From Calothrix sp. NIES-3974 (GTDB lineage Bacteria; Cyanobacteriota; Cyanobacteriia; Cyanobacteriales; Nostocaceae), in the NCBI RefSeq assembly GCF_002368395.1, contig NZ_AP018254.1, forward strand, positions 1,488,001 through 1,552,000: a stretch of 64,000 nt of DNA. Reading direction: 5' to 3'. The notes under the pieces are model-generated. The model made no database searches, was not told the origin of the DNA, and worked only from the letters and a program-made list of their open reading frames with translations. How positions within the stretch are numbered: position 1 is the stretch's first letter; each line of letters opens with the position of its first letter. Shown here piece by piece: positions 1 to 8,342 of this stretch. The position numbers and the translations under genes were made by a program.

Positions 1-135
1 AGATAATCTGTATCAAATTTAAACGAAATCCCCTAGGAGATGGGACACCGTATACATACCAATTGGGACAAAATAATACGACTGATGAATTTTGCTGGTA
101 GAGACGCGTTAGCGTTCAGCTCCTCTGAGAGTCTG

Positions 136-311
136 AGAGAATGTTTTAAAAGTCGATTTTAATACTTAACAAGCTCTTTTTTGGGAGTCGGGAGAGACGC
201 AACATGTCCGTCTGTACAGTTTCTAATAACAAGTATACTGTTTGAGCCTATTCCCTGTCTCCTAGAAGTGGTTGATAAAGTACTTCTTGACACTTTCCAA
301 ACATCTTTTGA
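136..311 (+). mobile_element. MITE-like element R1, copy A
   Basis: The left end reads GAATGTTTTAAAAGTCGATT and the right end CCAAACATCTTTTG, an imperfect terminal inverted repeat. The interior carries the GAGACGC...GTCTGTAC palindrome core and a CCTGTCTCCTAGAAGTGG stretch shared with the partial copy near 43.9 kb. It has no coding capacity. The size and inverted ends suggest a non-autonomous transposon; no matching transposase is in the window. Confidence 0.5.
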
Positions 312-659
312 AAGAGGCTATATCCCATCTTACAATACCTACAATATTTATCATGGATTCTGTGACAAACATTTTTGGAATCGGTATTAGTCCCCCATGT
401 AGGCGTAACCTTCCTTTGGAGTACGTTTGTATGTAACTGAACGTGTAGCTTGAGCTTTAGCAACAAGTGTCTAAATAGTTATTATTACTACTCCCTTTTC
501 CCCATTCCCTGTATTTTTTTGCAAGCAGTTTTACAAGTGAATATACGTACACAAACTCCAAAATTCCCAAACCGTTCTTTTGAAACTTTAATCGTGTTCA
601 TCTATGCCTATGATAGGAATATCAAAACAAGCTCATAACTTTGATTTAATCCTCTCTTT

Positions 660-687
660 GCCCATCGTCGCTACGGTGGGCTTTTTA
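660..687 (+). terminator. Rho-independent terminator without an upstream gene
   Basis: A 9-bp stem, GCCCATCGT paired with ACGGTGGGC (one G-T pair), closes a 4-nt loop and is followed by five T residues on the plus strand. The opposite strand has no T run, so it acts rightwards. No recognised gene precedes it, which leaves a short non-coding transcript as one explanation. Confidence 0.6.
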
Positions 688-752
688 TGCATTTTCTGAG
701 TGAATATGATGGAAAGTAATCAGGAAAAGACTCGGTTGGCAGATAATAATAT

Positions 753-980
753 ATGCAAAAATTAACCATCAAAGTTAAACCTAATTCTAAACAAGTCAAA
801 ATCGTCGAAGATAACCAAGGTAATTTAGTAATTTACCTTAAATCTCCACCTGTAGATGGAAAAGCGAATGCTGAATTAATCGAAATTCTTGCCGAAAAGT
901 TTTCTATACCCCAAAAGTCAGTTCGGATTAAATCTGGTTTTCACTCCCGTCAAAAGGTCGTAGAAATAGATATAAATTAA
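753..980 (+). CDS. DUF167 (YggU-like) protein
   Basis: A 75-residue protein of the DUF167/YggU family, whose biochemical role is not settled. The signature stretch [16 protein letters not shown] is visible at about residues 31-46, followed by a lysine-rich segment typical of the fold. The length fits the family. The ATG start is the only good one; there is no strong Shine-Dalgarno sequence. It stands alone, converging with the glutathione transferase downstream, so context gives no hint of a partner. Confidence 0.85.
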   Translation: MQKLTIKVKPNSKQVKIVEDNQGNLVIYLKSPPVDGKANAELIEILAEKFSIPQKSVRIKSGFHSRQKVVEIDIN

Positions 981-1074
981 AAAGCTATCTCCAAATTTGC
1001 TCCAAATGCAGTTTATACCTACTAAATTCCAGGAATCCAAAATCTCAAATTCCAAATCGTTTGATTGCCAATTT

Positions 1075-1686
1075 CTATACTTCATGAATGTTAATATGAC
1101 CCGGCTGACTTTTAACCTGTTCAATCCATCTATTAATTGCTGAATATCGACTCAAATCATATCCTCCCTCATTCGCTACGTGGGTATAGGCAAATAGGGC
1201 AATATCGGCAATTGAATAACGCTGATTGACAAAAAAATCACGGTTTTGTAAGTGATTTTCCATCACATCTAGGGCTTTATACCCCATCTGTTGACGCTGA
1301 TTTATTTCCTGTTGATGTTCTTCCCCTTGCTTCAGAATTGATAACCAAAATCTGGGTGTAGCTATATAAGGTTCGTGACTATTTTGTTCAAAAAATAACC
1401 ACTGAAAAACCTGTGCCCTGGCAAAACGTTCATAGGGCAAAAATTCCGTACCTTCGCTCAGATAAATTAAAATGGCATTCGATTCTGCTAAATACTGTCC
1501 AGGGGAAATTTCTAGCAAAGGTATTTTTCCATTCGGATTTTTGCTCAAAAACTCGCTTGTGCGTGTTTCACCCTTTGTTACATCTAACTCAATTCGTTCA
1601 AATGGTACTCCTAATTGTGCCAGTAAAAGACGAATTTTATATCCATTGCCAGAAGGTAAAAAATCGTACAAACGCAAAGTATTCAT
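1075..1686 (-). CDS. Glutathione S-transferase family protein
   Basis: Soluble 203-residue GST, expected to use glutathione in detoxification or stress protection; the substrate is unknown. The thioredoxin-like N-terminal half has LRLYDFLPSGNGYKIRLLL (from about residue 4), a NGKIPLLE segment carrying the cis-proline, and ESNAILIYL, the usual glutathione-binding Glu-Ser. The helical C-terminal half contains YSIADIALFAY, the GST N-capping motif. An in-frame start 36 bases upstream would add a hydrophobic leader the family lacks, so the ATG at 1686 is preferred. It is monocistronic and converges on the DUF167 gene. Confidence 0.85.
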   Translation of the reverse strand: MNTLRLYDFLPSGNGYKIRLLLAQLGVPFERIELDVTKGETRTSEFLSKNPNGKIPLLEISPGQYLAESNAILIYLSEGTEFLPYERFARAQVFQWLFFEQNSHEPYIATPRFWLSILKQGEEHQQEINQRQQMGYKALDVMENHLQNRDFFVNQRYSIADIALFAYTHVANEGGYDLSRYSAINRWIEQVKSQPGHINIHEV

Positions 1687-1861
1687 GCACAAAAATAATA
1701 GATGTATTAACTTGACTTGCACCCGCTAGAAAGTATTATCTTATCAAGTTAAGTTACTTATTTAAATCTTTATTTCCTATTTTTTGCAGAAAATAAAATT
1801 ACTTTTTTAGTCATTTTGTTGATTTTTGTAAAGTTGGTATGATTTATTGCCAATAATTTTG

Positions 1862-1978
1862 ATGGAGCAAATGAAATCACAAAATACCAGAAATCCTTAC
1901 CGACAAAGTAAATTAGCACTTAAAGGTTCAAATGAAGAGCAAGGGATAGAGATTAATGCTGATAAAAAATACACATAG
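1862..1978 (+). CDS. Possible small hydrophilic protein, 38 aa
   Basis: The frame starts ATG GAG CAA ATG and ends TAG after 38 codons, giving a charged, Asn/Gln/Lys-rich peptide with no membrane segment. A TATGATTTAT stretch shortly upstream resembles a -10 box, but no Shine-Dalgarno sequence is visible. I do not recognise a family. It may be a chance frame; it is listed because it is the only tidy small frame in this spacer. Confidence 0.2.
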   Translation: MEQMKSQNTRNPYRQSKLALKGSNEEQGIEINADKKYT

Positions 1979-2155
1979 GAATGCAAACACAAAACTTGGC
2001 TATAGGGTATTAAAAACTGATGAAATGATATGGACTTTTTCCTACTCCCTCAAGCTGATTGTGGCTGAATTTGATTGTCAATTTTAGTCGGTCATTTTTT
2101 TGTTGTATTTTCATTTTGTCAATACTGAATATGCCAGTTTTCAAAGCTATATAAT

Positions 2156-2242
2156 TAGGATGTATTAAAAGTCGATTTTAATATCTGAAAAGCTCGTTTT
2201 TATAGTCAACAGAAGAGACGTAGCAATGTTACGTCTCTCTGG
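2156..2242 (+). repeat. R1 element, left-end fragment with palindrome
   Basis: Reads AGGATGTATTAAAAGTCGAT and then continues as in the other R1 copies into a 25-base palindrome, AGAGACGTAGC-AAT-GTTACGTCTCT (2214-2238, one G-T pair). The right half of the element is absent. Confidence 0.5.
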
Positions 2243-2427
2243 TGGGGAGCATCCCAAATGTGTAAAAACATATTTTGTCATTACCATTGCAAAGTAGCGA
2301 TCGCAAAATTTATCACTCAGAACGAGTCTATCGATTGCTGAAGGTCGTACTTTAAATGCAATGACAAGATTATTCTTGATACCAAGCGATAAAAGCTGGA
2401 ATACACCCTTGCGATGACTGTGTTGAA

Positions 2428-3618
2428 CTATATATTACTGGTGTCAGCAAAGCGAATTTTCAGATAATCATCCTCCATTTTTGCACCCGCAGGTTGTAAT
2501 GCAGCTAAAGCTTGGGGTAATACCAAGTTACGACGATGATTACCAATTCTCACATTCAACTCGTCACCACTTTTACTCAGTTGGATTTGATTTTTGGGGA
2601 TACCTGGTAAATACAACTCTAAGCTGTATTGGTTTTGTTCTTGAACGACACGAATTGTGTTTTCTTTGTAATAGACCTGGGTAGGGTCTTCATCACCGGG
2701 ATATAAGGTGTTTTTCAGCCGTTCCAAAGCTGCTAACCCACACAATTCCTCGGAAAATAAAGGTACTTCCTTGACTGGTAAGGGATGGAAATTATCGTGA
2801 ATTTCCTGTCGATACTGCTTTTGATTGTCCTTCCAAGTCTGGAAAAATGGATCTTGCACTTCTTCGGGAATAATGCGGTTGGCGACCACCATGTCCGTCG
2901 CCACATTATATAAACTTAAATAGGCATGGGCGCGTAAAGATTCCTTAATTACCATTTTTTCAGGATTAGCCACCAATCGCACCGAGGTTTGGGTATTATC
3001 AGTTAACACCTTTTCTAAGGCTTCAATTTGCTCATAGAACTCGTAGGGTGCATCCATCACCTCCTTATCAGGAAGGGAAAACCCTGCAATGGGTTTAAAA
3101 ATCGGTTCCACTAAAGGACGTAAAGCCACCGAAATATTCTGGAACGGCTTATAAAACCTTCGCATATACCAACCACTGACTTCCGGTAAACTCAACAACC
3201 GTAAAGCCGTCCCCGTCGGTGCAGAGTCGATAATCAAAACGTCATAGGTTCCTTCATCATAATGACGTTTCATCCTCACCAATCCGAAAATTTCATCCAT
3301 ACCCGGTAAAACCGCCAATTCTTCGGCTTGTACTCCATCCAAACCGCGCGCTTGCAGAACCTGAGTAATATAGCGCTTCACACTACCCCAGTTTGCCTCT
3401 AACTCTAGCAATGCGTCCAACTCCGCACCCCAAAGTTTGGGTTTAACTTCGCGGGGTTCGTGTCCCAATTCCAAATCAAAGCTGTCAGCAAGGGAGTGTG
3501 CTGGGTCGGTACTCAATACCAATGTACGATAACCCATTTCTGCACAACGCAATCCGGTTGCTGCGGCAACGGAGGTCTTGCCAACTCCGCCTTTCCCTGT
3601 CATCAATATTACGCGCAT
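2428..3618 (-). CDS. ArsA/Get3-family ATPase with HSP20-like tail
   Basis: A 396-residue P-loop ATPase of the ArsA/TRC40 group (SIMIBI class). Residues 8-16 are the deviant Walker A loop [22 protein letters not shown] follows at about 36-48, and [15 protein letters not shown] near 125-140 is the Walker B/switch II region. The last 75 residues (from about 318) look like the alpha-crystallin/HSP20-type domain attached to many cyanobacterial ArsA homologues. No arsenite genes lie nearby and I see no obvious metal-binding cysteine pair, so arsenite pumping is unlikely. A role in protein targeting or chaperoning is inferred from the family. ATG start. Confidence 0.85.
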   Translation of the reverse strand: MRVILMTGKGGVGKTSVAAATGLRCAEMGYRTLVLSTDPAHSLADSFDLELGHEPREVKPKLWGAELDALLELEANWGSVKRYITQVLQARGLDGVQAEELAVLPGMDEIFGLVRMKRHYDEGTYDVLIIDSAPTGTALRLLSLPEVSGWYMRRFYKPFQNISVALRPLVEPIFKPIAGFSLPDKEVMDAPYEFYEQIEALEKVLTDNTQTSVRLVANPEKMVIKESLRAHAYLSLYNVATDMVVANRIIPEEVQDPFFQTWKDNQKQYRQEIHDNFHPLPVKEVPLFSEELCGLAALERLKNTLYPGDEDPTQVYYKENTIRVVQEQNQYSLELYLPGIPKNQIQLSKSGDELNVRIGNHRRNLVLPQALAALQPAGAKMEDDYLKIRFADTSNI

Positions 3619-3683
3619 GGATGGTTCTTTAATATTAAACTAAGATGAGAGATTGATTTACATATATTTACATTATGAAGCAT

Positions 3684-4073
3684 TTATTGACTATTTCTGG
3701 GGAAAAAGTGCTGTTTGAGAACATCAAAGCGGGAAGTATGCCAATAATCAATGTGGGAAACAATCAATCCATCGTCATTTAATAATAAATCACTCCAGCC
3801 GGAAATAGATATTCTGGGTTGCCAAGGGAGGGGGGTATTCCAGTGCAATGTCCATTCGGTTTTAATGCGGTTATCTTCTTTATGGATGCTGTGTAAATCC
3901 ATTTTGATATTTAAAAACCAAGTTTGGATGAATTGAATCATTTTTTGGTAACGTTCAATTCCCCGAAATTTATTCATGGGGTCTTGGAAGTAAACGTCTT
4001 TTGCGTAAATGCTATAGGTTTGATTGACAGGGAAGCGTTGGTAATCGGTGGTTAAAATGTCGATAATATCCAT
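3684..4073 (-). CDS. DUF2358 family protein
   Basis: A 129-residue soluble protein resembling the DUF2358 family of cyanobacteria and plastids, which has an NTF2-like alpha/beta cone fold. Features seen: a short N-terminal helix, YAKDVYFQDPMNKFRGI (about 23-39), a tryptophan-rich middle (WTLHWNTPLPW) and the closing SHIDYWHTSRFD. Function is unknown. An AATCCAAA-type heptamer repeat lies only four bases before the ATG, where a ribosome site would be expected. It is transcribed leftwards and follows the chorismate lyase by about 110 bases, so the two may be co-transcribed. Confidence 0.75.
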   Translation of the reverse strand: MDIIDILTTDYQRFPVNQTYSIYAKDVYFQDPMNKFRGIERYQKMIQFIQTWFLNIKMDLHSIHKEDNRIKTEWTLHWNTPLPWQPRISISGWSDLLLNDDGLIVSHIDYWHTSRFDVLKQHFFPRNSQ

Positions 4074-4077
4074 CTGG

Positions 4078-4096
4078 GGATTTTGGATTTTGGATT
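4078..4096. repeat. Heptamer repeat before DUF2358 start
   Basis: GGATTTTGGATTTTGGATT on the plus strand, a short run of the 7-base ATTTTGG unit. In the sense of the gene it reads AATCCAAAATCCAAAATCC directly before the start codon. Confidence 0.7.
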
Positions 4097-4117
4097 AAAT
4101 TTTCAGAAATACAGGGG

Positions 4118-4186
4118 GTAGAGACGACCCGACGATGGTAGAGACGACCCGACGATGGTAGAGACGACCCGACGGGTCGTCTCTAC
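4118..4186. repeat. Three 20-bp tandem units ending in a palindrome
   Basis: The unit GTAGAGACGACCCGACGATG occurs at 4118-4137 and 4138-4157. A third copy starts at 4158 but turns into a perfect palindrome: GTAGAGACGACCC, spacer GAC, GGGTCGTCTCTAC (4158-4186). The palindrome covers the stop codon (4183-4185) of the chorismate lyase gene and could also act as its transcript end. Confidence 0.85.
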
Positions 4187-4788
4187 TGTGTTGGTCCTAA
4201 ATATTTGGTGAGATAGGGGGAAAAAACCTCATAAATTAATGTTAATGGTTGTCCGTGGTGCCAAAATAAATAGTGTCTCCCCCAAAATGGTCCGGAGACA
4301 TTAAACCCGATTTCTAAGGATTGCGATCGCCCATAGTAAATTCCTTGGACATCACGGTACAATTCCGTCCTTAATCGCGCTAAACTGGCCCATATTGGTA
4401 AGGAGCGGTTTTGTAAATATTCATCTACGTGGGAAGCTTCCCACCAGGAAGTGGCATAGGCTAATCTTTGTCCGGAAGCTGTTCTCAACCACACCTGTCG
4501 TCGCAAACGTGGTCCGGGTACTGCTTGAATTAAGTCGGGTGCGTGGTCTAAATCCATACCAATGGGAGACATGTCAATCACGTCTACTTCCGTTGGCTCA
4601 CCGGTTAATAATTGTAAATGTCGTGTGGGGGAACCGTCTCCTAACAGTAATAATTGCCATGCAGGAGCAAGTTGGGTATGGGGTAGTCCTTGCTGAATTA
4701 CCTCTTCGTCTCCTTGCCAAATTGGATTTAAGCGATACCACCCGACTGGAGATGTCTTGTTTTTGCTGGGAATAAAAGTAGCAGTCAT
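4183..4788 (-). CDS. Chorismate lyase (DUF98 type)
   Basis: A 201-residue protein of the DUF98/Ycf21 group. Cyanobacterial members remove pyruvate from chorismate to give 4-hydroxybenzoate, the head-group precursor of plastoquinone. Visible features are GWYRLNPIWQGDEE near the N-terminus, LLLGDGSPTRHLQLLTGEPTEV (about 46-67; written in the family as the substrate-facing strand), a RRQVWLRTASGQRLAYA segment and SLPIWASLARLRTELYRD. The length is usual. The ATG is preceded two bases upstream by a heptamer repeat rather than a Shine-Dalgarno sequence, and the stop codon sits in a palindrome. Confidence 0.8.
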   Translation of the reverse strand: MTATFIPSKNKTSPVGWYRLNPIWQGDEEVIQQGLPHTQLAPAWQLLLLGDGSPTRHLQLLTGEPTEVDVIDMSPIGMDLDHAPDLIQAVPGPRLRRQVWLRTASGQRLAYATSWWEASHVDEYLQNRSLPIWASLARLRTELYRDVQGIYYGRSQSLEIGFNVSGPFWGRHYLFWHHGQPLTLIYEVFSPYLTKYLGPTQ

Positions 4789-4790
4789 TC

Positions 4791-4840
4791 GATTTTGGAT
4801 TTTGGATTGTGAATTTTGGATTTTGAATTTTGGATTTTGG
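4791..4840. repeat. Heptamer (ATTTTGG) repeat block
   Basis: About seven copies of the ATTTTGG unit, two with a base change (ATTTTGA, ATTGTGA). It begins two bases upstream of the chorismate lyase ATG, so it would form the transcribed leader of that gene. Confidence 0.75.
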
Positions 4841-5124
4841 AAGTGGGGAGTAACCTACATGTATTACTTACACCAGAACCCATGAAGGTGGTTTTCCGAC
4901 TCCCGACTCTCTTGCAAGTCAGTCCCCCATGTCATTTGGACATGACTAAACAAGAAAATAGCTCATTTGTACTTCCTACTCCCCGCTCCCTATTTTCAAG
5001 CGAGGTTTGATGTAGATGATAAATATAGTTCTTTACAAAAGTTCACTTATCTCTATAAAAGCATAATCTTGAGGGTGTGGGAAATAGGCAACTGTTATAA
5101 ATCGACTACTAGTGACCGATGTAA

Positions 5125-5160
5125 AAAGCGCGGTATCGGGAAAATTCGAGACCGCGCTTT
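5125..5160 (-). terminator. Terminator of tRNA-Leu
   Basis: AAAGCGCGGT (5125-5134) and ACCGCGCTTT (5151-5160) form a perfect 10-bp stem with a 16-nt loop. On the minus strand the stem is followed by further T residues (CTTTTTAC), fitting a rho-independent terminator about 30 bases after the tRNA end. Confidence 0.85.
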
Positions 5161-5189
5161 AATTTCACATGAATTATGGAGTTGGGAAA

Positions 5190-5270
5190 TGCGGATGGCG
5201 AGACTCGAACTCGCAAGCCAAAGGCACACGCCCCTCAAACGTGCGCGTATACCAATTCCGCCACATCCGC
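5190..5270 (-). tRNA. tRNA-Leu (anticodon GAG)
   Basis: Reads GCGGATG at the 5' end and CATCCGC at the 3' end, a perfect 7-bp acceptor stem with discriminator A. The anticodon stem CACGT/GCGTG encloses loop TTGAGGG, giving anticodon GAG (codons CUC/CUU). A long variable arm and the T loop GTTCGAGTC mark a class II leucine tRNA. CCA is not encoded. There is no intron, unlike the cyanobacterial tRNA-Leu(UAA). Confidence 0.95.
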
Positions 5271-5618
5271 AAGGATTGAACATTTGTATTTAGTCCAACT
5301 AGGATATTATATCACAACTGCTAGATATATCTAGAAGCAAAACGCAAAATTTTGCAATGAAATAATTGTTTTCGGTTGCAGAATTTAAGAAAATAGGTGG
5401 TTGTTCTGTAATGTGGATATGGGAAAAGCGAAAACGAAGGGATATGTTTGAGGTTAAGTAGTTGCTTGGGTTGGTACTTAAGTTCTCTATGATTTTGGGT
5501 CTAAGCAGAAACAATCAATTGCGATCGCAGGTTGTGATGATTTTCCCCAGGGAAGAGCGCAAGTGCGATCGCCTGACAGCTGAATTATTAACTATAATTT
5601 TAAGTTTGAAGCTAGAAA
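5271..5618. other. Divergent promoter region of tRNA-Leu and accC
   Basis: About 350 bases between two divergent transcription units. Two HIP1-type GCGATCGC sites lie near 5520 and 5567. No further structure or gene was recognised. Confidence 0.5.
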
Positions 5619-6980
5619 ATGAAGTTTGACAAAATTTTAATTGCCAATCGGGGAGAAATAGCGCTGCGCGTTCTCCGAGCTTGTGAGGAAATGGGAATAG
5701 CCACGGTAGCAGTGCATTCGACGGTGGATCGCAATGCTCTTCACGTTCAACTTGCGGATGAAGCCGTATGTATTGGAGAAGCACCTAGTGGTAAAAGTTA
5801 TTTGAATATTCCCAACATAATTTCTGCGGCATTAACTCGAAATGCTAGTGCTATCCACCCTGGCTATGGATTTTTGTCAGAAAATGCCAAATTTGCGGAA
5901 ATTTGTGCTGACCACCAAATTGCCTTTATTGGTCCACAACCGGAAGCAATTCGCTTGATGGGTGATAAATCCACCGCGAAGGAAACCATGCAGCGTGCGG
6001 GAGTACCGACAATTCCTGGAAGTAATGGCTTGGTTGAATCGGAAACCGAAGGTTTACAACTAGCGAAAAAAATTGGTTATCCACTGATGATTAAAGCGAC
6101 TGCGGGTGGTGGTGGTCGGGGGATGCGTCTAGTGCGGGATGAAAGCGAATTTGTTAAGCTATTCCAAGCTGCTCAAGGAGAAGCTGGTGCAGCCTTTGGT
6201 AATCCGGGAGTTTACTTGGAAAAATTTATTGAGCAACCCCGTCATATTGAGTTTCAAATTTTGGCAGATAACTATGGCAATGTGATCCATTTAGGTGAGC
6301 GAGATTGTTCTATCCAGCGTCGGAATCAGAAGCTAATTGAGGAATCCCCTAGTCCCGCATTGGATGAGGAATTGCGGCAAAAAATGGGACAAGCAGCCGT
6401 GAAAGCTGCCCAGTTTATTAATTATACAGGGGCGGGTACCATCGAGTTTTTGCTAGACCGCTCCGGGGAATTTTATTTTATGGAAATGAATACCCGTATT
6501 CAGGTCGAACACCCAGTTACGGAAATGGTGACAGGGATAGATTTATTAGTAGAACAAATTCGTATTGCCCAAGGCGATCGCTTAAAATTAACCCAAGACC
6601 AAATTCAACTGCGGGGACATGCCATCGAATGTCGCATCAACGCTGAAGACCCCGACCATAATTTTCGTCCATCCCCAGGGAGAATCAGTGGTTATCTACC
6701 CCCCGGTGGTCCAGGAGTACGTATCGATTCCCACGTCTACACAGATTACCAAATTCCCCCCTACTACGATTCCCTCATCGCCAAATTGATTGCCTGGGGT
6801 CCTGACCGTTCCACCGCCATCACCCGAATGAAAAGAGCTTTACGGGAGTGTGCCATCACCGGAGTCACCACCACTATTGGCTTCCATCAAAAAATTATGG
6901 AAGTCCCCCAATTTATCCAAGGTCAAGTTTCTACCAATTTTGTCCAGGAGTTAGGGGATAGTTTGAGGAGTCGGGATTAG
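5619..6980 (+). CDS. accC: Biotin carboxylase subunit of acetyl-CoA carboxylase
   Basis: Carries out the ATP-dependent carboxylation of the biotin on AccB, the first half-reaction of acetyl-CoA carboxylase in fatty acid synthesis. The 453 residues match the family length. Seen in order: [19 protein letters not shown] (residues 3-21), [17 protein letters not shown] (about 80-96), the ATP-grasp glycine-rich loop [11 protein letters not shown] (about 160-170), [19 protein letters not shown] with the catalytic Glu/Arg cluster (about 288-306), and the C-terminal biotin-carboxylase domain with [15 protein letters not shown]. The start is the ATG at 5619. It is alone in its orientation; accB is not in the window. 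Confidence 0.95.
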   Translation: MKFDKILIANRGEIALRVLRACEEMGIATVAVHSTVDRNALHVQLADEAVCIGEAPSGKSYLNIPNIISAALTRNASAIHPGYGFLSENAKFAEICADHQIAFIGPQPEAIRLMGDKSTAKETMQRAGVPTIPGSNGLVESETEGLQLAKKIGYPLMIKATAGGGGRGMRLVRDESEFVKLFQAAQGEAGAAFGNPGVYLEKFIEQPRHIEFQILADNYGNVIHLGERDCSIQRRNQKLIEESPSPALDEELRQKMGQAAVKAAQFINYTGAGTIEFLLDRSGEFYFMEMNTRIQVEHPVTEMVTGIDLLVEQIRIAQGDRLKLTQDQIQLRGHAIECRINAEDPDHNFRPSPGRISGYLPPGGPGVRIDSHVYTDYQIPPYYDSLIAKLIAWGPDRSTAITRMKRALRECAITGVTTTIGFHQKIMEVPQFIQGQVSTNFVQELGDSLRSRD

Positions 6981-7013
6981 GAACGGGAAATGGGGAGGAG
7001 TGCAGGTCTTGAT

Positions 7014-7304
7014 TTACACCCTTCCCATCATTGTTAACAAACCTTGCTGACCGAGTAAAATTTCCCGCAGTAGGCTAACAATCCCGAACCAGATAATAGG
7101 TGTAATGTCAACTCCTCCCATTGGTGGAATCAGTTTGCGTGTCGGTGCGAGAAATGGCTCTGTGGGAAAGGTGACTAGGTTAATTGGAAACTTATTTAGT
7201 TCTACCTGGGGATACCAAGTTAGAACGATGCGGAAAATGAATAGGAACATCATGATTCCGAGAATTATTCCTAAACTGATGTTGGTAATTTCAATGGATG
7301 TCAT
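7014..7304 (-). CDS. YggT family membrane protein
   Basis: A 96-residue integral membrane protein of the YggT/YlmG family, which in plastids and cyanobacteria is linked to nucleoid or thylakoid organisation and cell division. Two hydrophobic helices are visible, roughly residues 9-30 and 68-90, separated by the conserved loop FPTEPFLAPTRKLIPPMGGVDITPI. The first helix is followed by LTWYPQV. The ATG is immediately preceded by heptamer repeats instead of a Shine-Dalgarno sequence. It converges on accC with a gap of 33 bases. Confidence 0.85.
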   Translation of the reverse strand: MTSIEITNISLGIILGIMMFLFIFRIVLTWYPQVELNKFPINLVTFPTEPFLAPTRKLIPPMGGVDITPIIWFGIVSLLREILLGQQGLLTMMGRV

Positions 7305-7849
7305 GGATTTTAGATTTTGGATTTTGGATTAGCTGGTACGCGTAGGGTTGTTGAAGACTAGTACTCCACCACATTAATTTCGATGGGCTAGAATAGGGAG
7401 TGAGGAGTAGGGAATAAAAAAATAGTTACACTCCCACTCAAGGCTGACCATTCACTCGTGAGAAATACAGGTTTACACTGTCACCAATGAGCTTTTGGTT
7501 TATATGGTTAAAACTTGCAGGTCAACTTTTATCAGTCAACTGTCAACCAACCAAAAGTGTAATCAGTCCAGTCACCCTGTCCCCGTTTGAATGGGAAAAA
7601 TAATATGTCCATCATTGTTGGTTAAGACATACCACTAGGCTTTTCCCATATTTTAAGCTTTGTAACAATATTTTACTCAAATTTTACCGCAAATCTGAGA
7701 GCCAAATACTTTATCTATCCTCCTTTGAACCGTGGTGAAGGCTGATTTGCAGATACTTTATCTACCAATCCGGTAAATCTTCCTTCTCAAGGATGTAGGA
7801 GAACATTTAGAATTAGGATGATGTGTGTAACAAAAATTAGGTTGAAACA
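7305..7849. other. Spacer upstream of psbX
   Basis: About 545 bases. Heptamer repeats (7305-7331) lie next to the yggT start, and an R2-type end, TCGTGAGAAATACAGG, lies near 7455-7470. TTTTACTC-AAA-TTTTACCG near 7671-7690 is a weak direct repeat that only loosely resembles an RpaB (HLR1) box. No gene other than psbX was found. Confidence 0.5.
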
Positions 7850-7969
7850 ATGACACCTTCTTTAGCAAACTTTCTTTGGAGCCTTTTTTGGGGAACTGTA
7901 ATTGTAGTCATCCCCGCAACGGTTGCACTTATTTTTATTAGCCAATCGGATAAAATTCAGCGCTCTTAG
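7850..7969 (+). CDS. psbX: Photosystem II protein X
   Basis: A 39-residue single-pass thylakoid protein of photosystem II, sitting at the edge of the complex near cytochrome b559 and the QB site. The sequence begins [15 protein letters not shown], continues with a hydrophobic helix (about 10-32) and ends in SQSDKIQRS, all typical of PsbX. It is too short for ordinary gene finders. It lies about 370 bases before the ycf66-like gene, an order often seen in cyanobacteria. A strong hairpin follows at 8068-8097, so it is probably transcribed mainly alone. Confidence 0.95.
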
Positions 7970-8342
7970 GAGTGGGACGGGGATTTTTGATGGCTGCTGG
8001 GGGAGATTTTCCTGAAGACTGACATCATCAATCCCAGTTAAAAAAAGCGTTTAGCTTTGAATTAGGGGCTTCAAAGCAGGTCATAATGCTTTGAAGCTTA
8101 AATTTTCAGTTAAGATTCAATTCTCTCCCTACTCCCGCACTTACCACCTCTTACTCACGACTCACGACTCCCTAGCTCACTGATAGTTTTAGGAGTTTGC
8201 TGTTCCAACTTCGGGAAGAAATAGTTGATTTTTCAGTTTTAGTATTGCCGCAGGCTATGGTTAACTGCTATTGTGTCGCCTAATTAGTAGAGATTTTTAT
8301 TCTGAATCGTTAACATAGATTTTGATATTGGGAAACGAAATC
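7970..8342. other. Spacer between psbX and ycf66
   Basis: About 370 bases with the psbX terminator hairpin (8068-8097), recurring CTACTCCC-type filler near 8125-8175, and no visible gene. Confidence 0.5.
8068..8097 (+). terminator. Hairpin downstream of psbX
   Basis: GCTTCAAAGC and GCTTTGAAGC form a perfect 10-bp inverted repeat with a 10-nt loop, followed by TTAAATTTTC. The T run is broken, so it may work as a terminator or as a 3' stabilising stem. Confidence 0.6.

Larger units (their letters stand above)
1..752. other. Gene-free left edge with repeats
   Basis: No convincing gene lies before position 753. The stretch holds one copy of the dispersed GGATGTTTTAAAAG element (about 136-311), a broken GAGACG palindrome near 102-126, and a terminator-like hairpin at 660-687 that follows no recognised gene. 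Short open frames here have no ribosome site and overlap the repeat. Confidence 0.6.
1687..2427. other. Spacer with repeat fragment and possible small ORF
   Basis: A 740-base spacer upstream of the glutathione transferase and downstream of the ArsA-type ATPase. It holds a possible 38-codon ORF (1862-1978) and a left-end fragment of the R1 element (about 2156-2242) that includes an AGAGACG palindrome. Nothing else was recognised. Confidence 0.5.
4789..5189. other. Spacer between chorismate lyase and tRNA-Leu
   Basis: About 400 bases. It starts with heptamer repeats (4791-4840) and ends with the terminator hairpin of the tRNA (5125-5160). Strings like CTCCCGACTCTC and CCTACTCCCC recur here as in other spacers. 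No gene was seen. Confidence 0.6.

Noticed and set aside
181-390. 69-codon frame inside the first R1 copy
   Set aside because: It overlaps the repeat, has no ribosome site and no family, and its sequence follows the repeat in other copies.
4118-4186. CRISPR-like tandem repeat
   Set aside because: The units directly adjoin with no unique spacers between them.
7390-7415. Yfr1-like motif (inverse of CTACTCCTCAC)
   Set aside because: It is part of the GGGAGTGAGGAGTAGGG filler that recurs in other spacers, with no hairpin and T run of a small RNA.
7671-7690. HLR1 (RpaB) box before psbX
   Set aside because: The direct repeat TTTTACTC/TTTTACCG only loosely matches the consensus and its spacing.
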